Below are positions 56,850 to 64,000 of a stretch of DNA of 64,000 nucleotides, in pieces. The notes under the pieces are model-generated. The model made no database searches and was not told where the DNA came from. It saw nothing but the letters and a program-made list of their open reading frames with translations. Numbering within the stretch: position 1 is the stretch's first letter; each line of letters starts with the position of its first letter. A program made the position numbers and the translations under genes. The stretch spans positions 806,001 to 870,000 of the forward strand of contig NTMA01000002.1 in assembly GCA_002917075.1 (NCBI GenBank). The letters run 5' to 3'. The stretch comes from Hawksworthiomyces lignivorus. Lineage: Eukaryota; Ascomycota; Sordariomycetes; Ophiostomatales; Ophiostomataceae.

Positions 56850-59842
56850 TCAATCATCAAGAAGAAAATCAAGCTTTGGAATTTCAAGTTTTGGCGCCGG
56901 CTCGTTGGCTTTGGGACCCCCAACAATTGGCGTACTTTTCTTAGGTGACTTGTTGCCTCGCTCTGCAGACGGTGTCGCCGGCTGTGGTGGCGGTCCATAG
57001 CGCACGTCACGTACATCCCAGCCGTCGTCGTATGCGGCAGCAACCCAAGTACGCAAGCCGACGTGGACAGCACCGTAGAATTTCTCCTTGCACAGCCGCA
57101 AGCTGCCACCCATACAACGTTCCCATCCAGACATCTGCATCTGGTCGCGCAAATGGTTCCGCTCGACTTGCGTCGGCGTGCAAGCCAGAATGGCGTTGAC
57201 AAGGTCGAGATGAGAAGCTAAATAGTTGGTGGCTTCCCACTCCACACCACCCACGTATGGTGCCGCAGGGACAGGAGGTCGTTCTTGGGGAAAGTGGCGA
57301 AGCATGTACGAAGACGGCTGGCCATGCTGGGGAGGCAAAGGAGGAGATGCTGGGTCAGTGTAGGTGTGACACTTTTCACCATTCGCTGGGGCCCAGTTAT
57401 CCGCCTCGTCTGCTTGTGGCACCCTGGCCTCTTTAGCAGCCGCCGGCAGCGACACGATGTTGAGGTGGTGCAGAAAGATCCAGAAGACCTCCTTTGTCAC
57501 GCTGACCACCTCCTTACACCACACGCGATAAGGCCGATCTTTGCGCATCTCGAGCACAAAGCTAACTGGCTTCGCGCCCTCGTCTCCCTCGGGATCCCGC
57601 AAGTAGCCGAGGACGGTCTTGGCACGAGAGGGACGCTCATGGATCGGAGCACATTGAATATACGTGAACAAGACCCATGTGACAATGTTTCGTGTCGTGA
57701 ACTCACTCGGGCCCTTCTTTTCCGGATCGAAGATCATGTGGATCAGCGCTGGCAGCAAGCTTGCATGGATGGAATGCAGATACTGCAAAGCTAATGCCGT
57801 GGTACAGAGCGCCTTGAGACACAATAGGTTCTCGTGGAGCAATGCATCTTCATGTTCTTCCCTATCGTGTGATCGAATGTCAGCAACACAGTGGGGTCGA
57901 CAGAAAAATGAAACGTGCAGGCCTCGTAGAGTTTCCAAAAGAGGGTGTACGAAGGATAGCGGGGAGAGGTGGAAAGAGCAACTGTAGCAGCGGAATGCTG
58001 CAGTGCCAGGATCGAGGGCATCCGGCGCTAAGCTTACCTCCATTCGACGGCCAAGATGCGATGTAGCAGGCTCACAACCTCCTCCATGCCCCCTAGTCCA
58101 ATAAACTCCTCGGTCCAGGCAACGGTCTCGTTGCGCAAAAGCAGCCTCAGCTTGTGCAGCTTGCCGACTTCGACTTTCTCAGGAGCCTGCGTACTGCGCA
58201 GATAAGTGACGAAATCATCCGGACATTGCTGTTGTGGCGCCTTGGCCTTGGAAAAGAAGCCAGAGATTCCGCTGCCGGATCCGCTCGTCGCAGTGGACGC
58301 GGAAGCGGCTCCGCTGGCATCGCTCTGGTCGCCACCGACAGTATTGATAAAGCTCTCAGTGGATTTGGACCGCAAGTGTCGACCCAACGTACCCTCCACT
58401 TTTTTCTTCAAGGGTGAGCCGGGGCCCTTGCGATGCCTTTCGCTATTACTGTTGTCTCTCTCGCGGCTGCGGCCGCGTGCTACTCTAGATAGTGTAAGGC
58501 TCTTGACGCGGGAGTGCTTTGACTTTGACGCCTTGCCTGACGAGCCCTCCAGGGTATCCGTGGGATTGCTGGTGGGGGTGGAAGTAGGAAGGACAGATGG
58601 GTCTGTCACACCACTAGCTGAACGAATGCTGTCGTGGCTCTGCGGCCGGCCGATCTGTTGGCGTTTTGTCCGCTCCTCGGCCCAGTCTTGCCGAATAAAC
58701 TCCATCTTGATGGTGCTCGCTAGATTCCGCATTTTGTAGCGCTGGTGCTCCGGGATGTTGCGTCGGTCTAGCAGGGCCTCGAGATGCGTGTCGATGTCCT
58801 CGGGGTCTATCTGGAGCTCAGATGACCCTACGGGCGTGGCCGGCGTGCTGCCATTGGCCATGTGCTGCTTTTGGCGCTCGCTTGAAAACGCCGTCACAAG
58901 CTGCGGGCGAGTGGTGGGTGTGCTGCTGTTGCTCACGCCCGACGATCCTGGGTGGAAGGATTTCGGCCTAGGCTTAGCCGCGTAGTGGCTGCTGCCAAGA
59001 TCCAGCAGGTTGTCAAACGACGGGCGTGCAAGCTCGCCGTCTGTACTTGGCGTCATGGCGGTTGATAATTGCATGTGACTAGCGTTGGCCATGCTGTCAT
59101 TGCTGCTGGCGCTGCCAGCGCTGCAAAATTGAGCGTAGATTGGTGTCACCTCTGGCGGCGCTGTGTTGGCAACAGGGCTTAGTGGGGTGCGGTTCTCCTT
59201 GTCCTTATTGCCCTTATTAAGGCGAGACTTGTCCTTCTTCTTGCTGTCACCCCTCCCTCTCTCGTGGCCCTGCTCTTCGTCTTCCAGCTCCACGTCTCCG
59301 TCTTTGCCCGCCTGCTTGTGCAGGTTCTTCAGCGACTTCGGTCGTGACAGGAGGCCGACAAGGTTTGTGGTGGAGCGGGCTCTCTTCGTGGGAGAGAGGG
59401 GGGGTTGGATTGGGCTGCTTTCGTGATGTGTATCCCGTACGTCGGTCGAGATCGCTAGTGGGGCGTCTCGAGTGAGCTTTTTCTTTTTCGCTGGGGAGCT
59501 GGAGGGAGCGGCTGGGGTGTTGCCGTTATTGAGGCCATTGACGCTGCTGCCGACAGAAATAGCATGCTTTCCTGTCTGCGGTAGCATCGAGGAGGCTGAC
59601 AGCAGCGGGTCTTGCTGCCGGTTGTGGGACATCTCCTCCAGTGGCCTGCCTTGTCCGCGGCCAGCACCAGCTGCTGCTTTCTCTGGAGCGGCAGAGTGAT
59701 GGTCGGCAAGAGGTGCAGCTGGCAAGTTGTCGCCATTGGAATCGTTGCGGCGATGCATTATAAACGACCGCAGAACAGACGACTTGGACCGCTGGTGCTG
59801 GCCGGCCGGTCGTGGCGGCGGCTGGCTATTGATACCGACCAT
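56850..59842 (-). CDS. GBD/FH3-domain protein (formin N-terminal-like, no FH1/FH2)
   Basis: Predicted 938-residue protein. Exons 59842-58038 and 57861-56850; donor GTAAGC; the junction gives LAVEWR-EEHEDALLHENLL in frame. The first ~330 residues are basic, Ser/Pro-rich and likely disordered (SKSSVLRSFIMHRR, PAKKKKLTRD). A GBD-type block begins near residue 340 (EDIDTHLEALLDRRNIPEHQ), closely resembling Bni1/SepA formins, and continues after a Ser/Lys-rich linker (PDDFVTYLRSTQAPEKVEVG, LRLLLRNETVAWTEEFIGLG) into an armadillo-like FH3 region (LHHLNIVSLPAA, MLRHFPQ, TWVAAAYDDGWDVRDVRYGP). It stops at LDFLLDD with no FH1 poly-proline and no FH2. In formins this part binds Rho GTPases and mediates autoinhibition, so a Rho-binding polarity adaptor is a plausible role. 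It is a known separate fungal family as far as I recall, not a broken formin. Confidence 0.85.
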
Positions 59843-61269
59843 TGTGGCAGTGGCGAAGATCTCAGTCTATGAAATGTGCCACGAAGCTTCCCTTATATCA
59901 TTCGATGAAAAGGGAGAAGAGAAGAAGGAAATATATGTGATGGAAAGGAGCAATCTAGTCCAGGAAACAATGGATTGCTTCTCGTCGTGTGCTCTACGTC
60001 TGCTGTCGTCTAGGCCATAGCTGCTTCAAAGCCCTTCATCTCATTGAGCCGCCTGTCGATGGGCACGAAACTAAGGAGCAGGAAGAAAAAGCGAGGAGAA
60101 TAATGACGAGGAATGAGAAAGAAAGAAAGTCTGGCTCAATTGCTGGAAAACGAAACAGAGGAGAGCGTGCTGCTCACAGGTCGTACCAATAGCAGGCGTA
60201 TTATGGGCTCCTCCTATCATGAATGAGATAGGGTCATAACAGGTAAATAGCGGTGGCAGCAGGGGGGAGTGTGTTGGCCCAGCAACGGTGGCTTTGGCGA
60301 TTTTAGTGGTGGGGTGCTGCCGGTCGTCACACAGGCAATTTGTGGGGACAAGCGAAGAACAGCGGAACTTTTGTTGTACTGCCAGACTGCGTAAGCCTTA
60401 ATAAAGAGACGAAGCCCGACGCAATGAGAAGAGGTCTCCTCTTTTTGCACTTACAGGGACAATGCGGCTTTCTCGACTTTCGTATAAGCTTATGCACAAT
60501 GCAATGCAATGCACTTTGTATAGACGTTGATGCTCGCGCCACTCGGTCTGTCACGCCTCAACTCCCCAGCAACGCCGGGTCACACTGGAGCAATTTGATA
60601 TTTCAGAGCACTTTTTGTCTTCTTTCGCTTTGATTGTATCTCTTGGGACTTTAACGAATCACTCTTTAATAGAGTCTGTTATTTTCTCTCTCTTATCGGC
60701 TCTGTTGGAATTGAGGCTGGCCTCAGAGAACGTTTACGGATCGACTCCTTCGGGTGGACGACAGATTCACGCAAGTTCGTGACCGAGCATTATACTCGAA
60801 CATTGCACTGCTCTTGTCAATGTGCCCAGTAGGGAAAATGCCTTTTTTTTTTGTTGCTCTTTTCCACTCTGTAAATCTTTGTTGGTGATGCACTTATCCT
60901 GCCAGGTCCCGTTGGTGAGGACTTCGTCCTGATCGACCAAGAAGGCAAGAAGACAGAGAGAGCCCTGAAGGTGTCTCGGTTATTCTTCTTTGTATTGCAT
61001 CTACCGTAATTGGCTGCATGTGCCTTGCTCGTACTATTCATTTCAAATTGCATATGTTCCCAGAGAGCATATTCTTCTTGTGCCTCGTCAACAGTCCTAT
61101 CAAGGGTGCCCGCTTCCCCAAAGCTCTGTCCATAAAACGCCAAAAGGAAAACAAAACAAAACAAAAAGGCTCTTTTTCCAATTCGAAACCGCGCGTTTAC
61201 GCTCAGCAAAGAGGAAAGACAAAAAAAATACCGGCAACGAATCTCTTTTTCCTCTCCCTCTCTCCTGCC
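59843..61269. other. Intergenic region
   Basis: 1.4 kb upstream of the GBD/FH3 gene (minus) and downstream of the Apd1-like gene (minus). Short ATG-containing frames on the plus strand only. Nothing recognised. Confidence 0.5.
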
Positions 61270-62576
61270 TCACCAGCTCAGCAGCCCCTTCTCCCGGTCG
61301 AAGCCGCCCCGCAGCTGCGACTCGGGCTTGACCACCTTGCCCTGCAGGATCGTGTACTTGACGAGGTTCTCGCAGTCCTCGGGCGTGATGCGCGCCAGCC
61401 AGATGCACTGCGCCGCGCCGGCCGCCGACGTGTTGAGGCCGCTGTCCTCATCGTCGTCGTCGTCGTCGTCGTCGTTTTTGTCGTCATGGGCACCATTGGC
61501 GGCGTCCGCCGCAGCAGCGCCGTCGCCGTTCTGTGCCGGGGCCGCCGCCTCTTCGTTCTTCGCCGGCTTCTGCATCGCCTTCTGCTGCTGCTGCTGCTGC
61601 TTCTGTTTCGCGGCGACCGCGGCCTGGATGCGCTGCGGCAGGGCGGCCAGCTCGGCGGCGGTCAGCTTGGCGCGCTCGACGTGGTCCAGGCCGTAGGGGT
61701 CGGGCCGGCGGTACACCATGACGTTGGCGCTGTACTTGTGGCCGCCGACGTGCGAGATAAAGTAGATTCCCACCCCGCCCGGCCGCTCGTCGTCCAGGTC
61801 GCGGTACAGGCCCAGCGGCCGCAGCTGCCGCTCCAGCTCGCGCCGCAGCAGGGGCGCCGACTGCCCGCACCGCGCGTCCCGCGTCTTCTGCGAGCACAGC
61901 AGCACCAGCACGCTGTGCGGCGAGGCCCGCGCCGTGAGGGGCGCTGGCAGCGCCGGCAGAGGTGGCGGCGCCGCGTCGAGCCGCGACGTGTTGGTCGGCG
62001 CCTGGCTGACGTAGCCGGCCAGCAGGGCGGGGACGGACGCCGGCGTCACGTGGTCGATCTCGACAAACGCCGGCAGCAGCACCACGCGCGTCGGGTCCGC
62101 GTAGTCGGAGGAGTGGTTTGGCGTGGGGATGTTGGAGGCCGAGAGCATGAGGCGCTGTGCAGCCGGCGTAGGCAAAAGGGTTAGCTAACGTGCGGTACTA
62201 TCTGTAGAGTGTAAAAAACAAAATGCAGTAAGGTGTGGGGGGTAGAGAAACGGACTCCATTGCTTGGTCCAGAGGCGTGATTCACGGCCTGCATGACGCT
62301 GCCCTTCTCGTCGCCGACATCGCGGACCCAGTCCGTCTTGCCCGTGGCGACGATGAGGTGGGTGCTCCAGCCTTTGACAAAGCCATAGAGCCGGTCGCTG
62401 CTGTTGATCTTGAAGTTGCGCGGGTAGTGGATGGTGCAGGAGCCGCAGTCGTGGCTACAGTCTTCGCCGTCGACGGCTGGGTCCGTGTGGGGGAACAGGG
62501 AGTCAATGGAGGCCGGCTGGGCGCCGATGCCAGCAATGGCCAGCTTCTTGGCGCCGTCGACGAGAGAGCGGAACAT
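61270..62576 (-). CDS. Apd1/Aim32-like thioredoxin-fold [2Fe-2S] protein (sucrase/ferredoxin-like family)
   Basis: Predicted 401-residue protein. Exons 62576-62256 and 62154-61270, phase 0. The only donor giving the conserved PSNG-RLMLSASNIPTP junction is GTCCGT, an unusual site. The N-terminal part has DCSHDCGSCTIHYPRNFKIN and LYGFVKGWSTHLIVATGKTD, typical of the family. The cluster-binding part has C194-x8-C203 (CSQKTRDARC) and H242-x3-H246 (HVGGHKYSANVMVY), the two-Cys two-His arrangement of yeast Apd1 and Aim32, which hold a [2Fe-2S] cluster. Between this and the C-terminus lies an insert with a Gln run and a Glu/Asp run (residues about 290-335), then ECENLVKY-like helices (TPEDCENLVKYTIL). 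Yeast relatives act in redox or copper/drug tolerance; the 'sucrase' label is historical and should not be taken as activity. Confidence 0.9.
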
Positions 62577-64000
62577 TTTGGCTGCCGAGAGGACGGGTGA
62601 GAGGAGACGGAGGGAACGTAGAGGGGGGGAAGCTGGAAGATGTGGCGGCCTCTACGGTGGAGCTCCGAAAAGCAGCACCTTCTGTTCGGAGATTCCGCAA
62701 ATTCAGGAACGCAGTAAAGTGTTCAGAGGCAGGCAAAAAGCGCAAAACAAGGCGGCGGGTGCTAACTGAACCAAGGAAAAAAAAAAAGGTTCGGAAACAC
62801 AAAGAAAGCGAGTGGCACGGGATATAAGGAGACGGGAGACGAGATCAGATAACAGCCAGTCTGGTCCTGTCGGGCCTCTGTGCTCTTTTCCCAAAGCCCG
62901 TATCTCCGCTGCGAAGTCCGCCCGTGTCGGATGGACGACGACACGTAATTTTCTGCGTCCTAATCAAAATTGTGTTTGGCCTGTTCTATGTGCCGGACGG
63001 GAAGAAGGGCACGACCAGTGCCTTGGAACCCCTGTCTTGGGTGGTGTGCTCCACAGTATCTGTATAGGAACGCTGCAGATTCGCCCGCAAGTTTGCCTCT
63101 TAAAGTTACCTGATGTGGCAACTCTTGCTTCCGTCCGTCAATGGCCTTGCTCGGATTAACCAGCAGCTAGAGAAGGGAGGGGGGGAGGAAGAATCCGCAT
63201 TGGCAAACAAAGTCGAGGCAATTGGAAAAGGAGAGCCGGCCACTTGAGGAATCTCCCGATTAGGACAGCTAATCTTATATAGGATTGTTGTCGCTGCCGG
63301 CTCGGAGCTGCTCGGTGTTTACGATGCAATGGGAATGTTTGATTCTTCCCGCACCAAATCAAGCAAAGCCAGTCTTAAGACGTATGTCGTAAGTAAACCC
63401 TACCTTAAAACGGGTGGGTCACATTTAAGCGGAGACAGCTAAAGGCTTCTTTGCCGAAAGCCAACAAGCTTGCGGAAAGCAGCAAATAAGGCATATCAGG
63501 CGGGAAAAACGGCCGCCCTTCTTCTCCGACTGCCCGTAGCCGTACTTTGTTGTCTAGCCAGTATGTTTTTCTACCTTATCGTCTTTTTTGCTTGCTGCCT
63601 GCAACAAGATGGATCAGAGACTCGTATGTCGACGACGTAAGACGATGGAAATATAGCCTATATCCCCGGTTTGCCTTCACCAGAAGACCAACAACAACGC
63701 CGCAATTTAGGGAGATCAAATCTTATCCCCGAGGACGTGCATTAGCGCAGCTCTTCTCTCTCTGCTGCCTTTCATTGCTTCTTTCAAGCGTCGGTTCGGC
63801 CGAATCAGACAGGAGGATATCAAGTGGCAGCAAAGTGCAGGTTCGAGAGAGAATCGGGAGAGGAAGAATCACAAAGATGAGGAGCATCAAACAACGGGGA
63901 AAAGAATAATGATATCGCGGCAGTCGTGCCCAAATATGGTGCCCGTAGATTTATTTTTCCTGCCGCCTCTCGTCCTGAAGATTTGGTTGGCCCCTCCTTC
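62577..64000. other. Upstream region of the Apd1-like gene to the window edge
   Basis: 1.4 kb with no recognisable gene; contains the promoter of the Apd1-like gene (minus) with a purine-rich tract near 62778. A gene may start beyond the right edge. Confidence 0.45.

Noticed and set aside
61270..62576. Sucrose-cleaving enzyme
   Set aside because: The 'sucrase' family name is historical; the C-x8-C and H-x3-H pattern points to an Apd1/Aim32-type iron-sulfur protein.
1..64000. tRNA genes
   Set aside because: I looked for B-box-like GGTTCGANNCC sequences with a matching A box; a few GTTCGA hits occur but none with a cloverleaf context.

Overview
The window is nuclear DNA from a filamentous ascomycete (Pezizomycotina, most likely Sordariomycetes). 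This rests on intron-bearing genes with short GT-AG introns (about 55-215 bp), GC-rich coding sequence separated by AT- or CT-rich spacers of 1-6 kb, and gene families typical of that group: an NDT80-like regulator, a GH3-GNAT N-acetylglucosaminidase, a QDE-2-type Argonaute, a HET-domain relic, ERG27, and a GBD/FH3 protein. I rebuilt exon structures by hand from splice sites, requiring each junction to keep frame and family similarity. I found no tRNA, rRNA or CRISPR.

Left part (1-10.4 kb): an N-acetylglucosamine catabolic mini-cluster. It holds a RON1-like NDT80/PhoG transcription factor (runs off the left edge), a GH3 beta-N-acetylglucosaminidase fused to a GNAT-like region, and, divergently from the latter, a GlcNAc-6-phosphate deacetylase. 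Then come a very large protein with seven predicted membrane helices and a disordered tail of about 1,850 residues (11.0-17.5 kb), a 4 kb gene-free stretch, a flavin-nucleotide-binding (PNPOx-like) protein, a membrane-anchored spermidine-synthase-like protein, and an OPI3-type phospholipid methyltransferase containing a 17-nt exon.

Middle (28-45 kb): an NRAMP metal transporter; an Argonaute whose PIWI tetrad appears to be D-E-D-R; a convergent OB-fold protein; a degenerate HET-domain fragment; a 554-bp TA-flanked transposable element with long terminal inverted repeats; ERG27 3-ketosteroid reductase; and, convergent with it, an FLVCR/SLC49-like MFS transporter.

Right part (45-64 kb): sparse. 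It has a QCR6 complex III hinge protein, a WBP2-like GRAM protein with a PPxY motif, a 6.6 kb gene-free stretch, a GBD/FH3 protein resembling a formin N-terminus without FH1/FH2, and an Apd1/Aim32-like thioredoxin-fold [2Fe-2S] protein.

No wholly unknown system is evident. The most notable items are the GlcNAc cluster, the altered Argonaute tetrad, the giant tail with a repeated S-L-W motif, and a dispersed TACGGAGTA motif that may be excision scars of transposons like the one at 40.1-40.7 kb.
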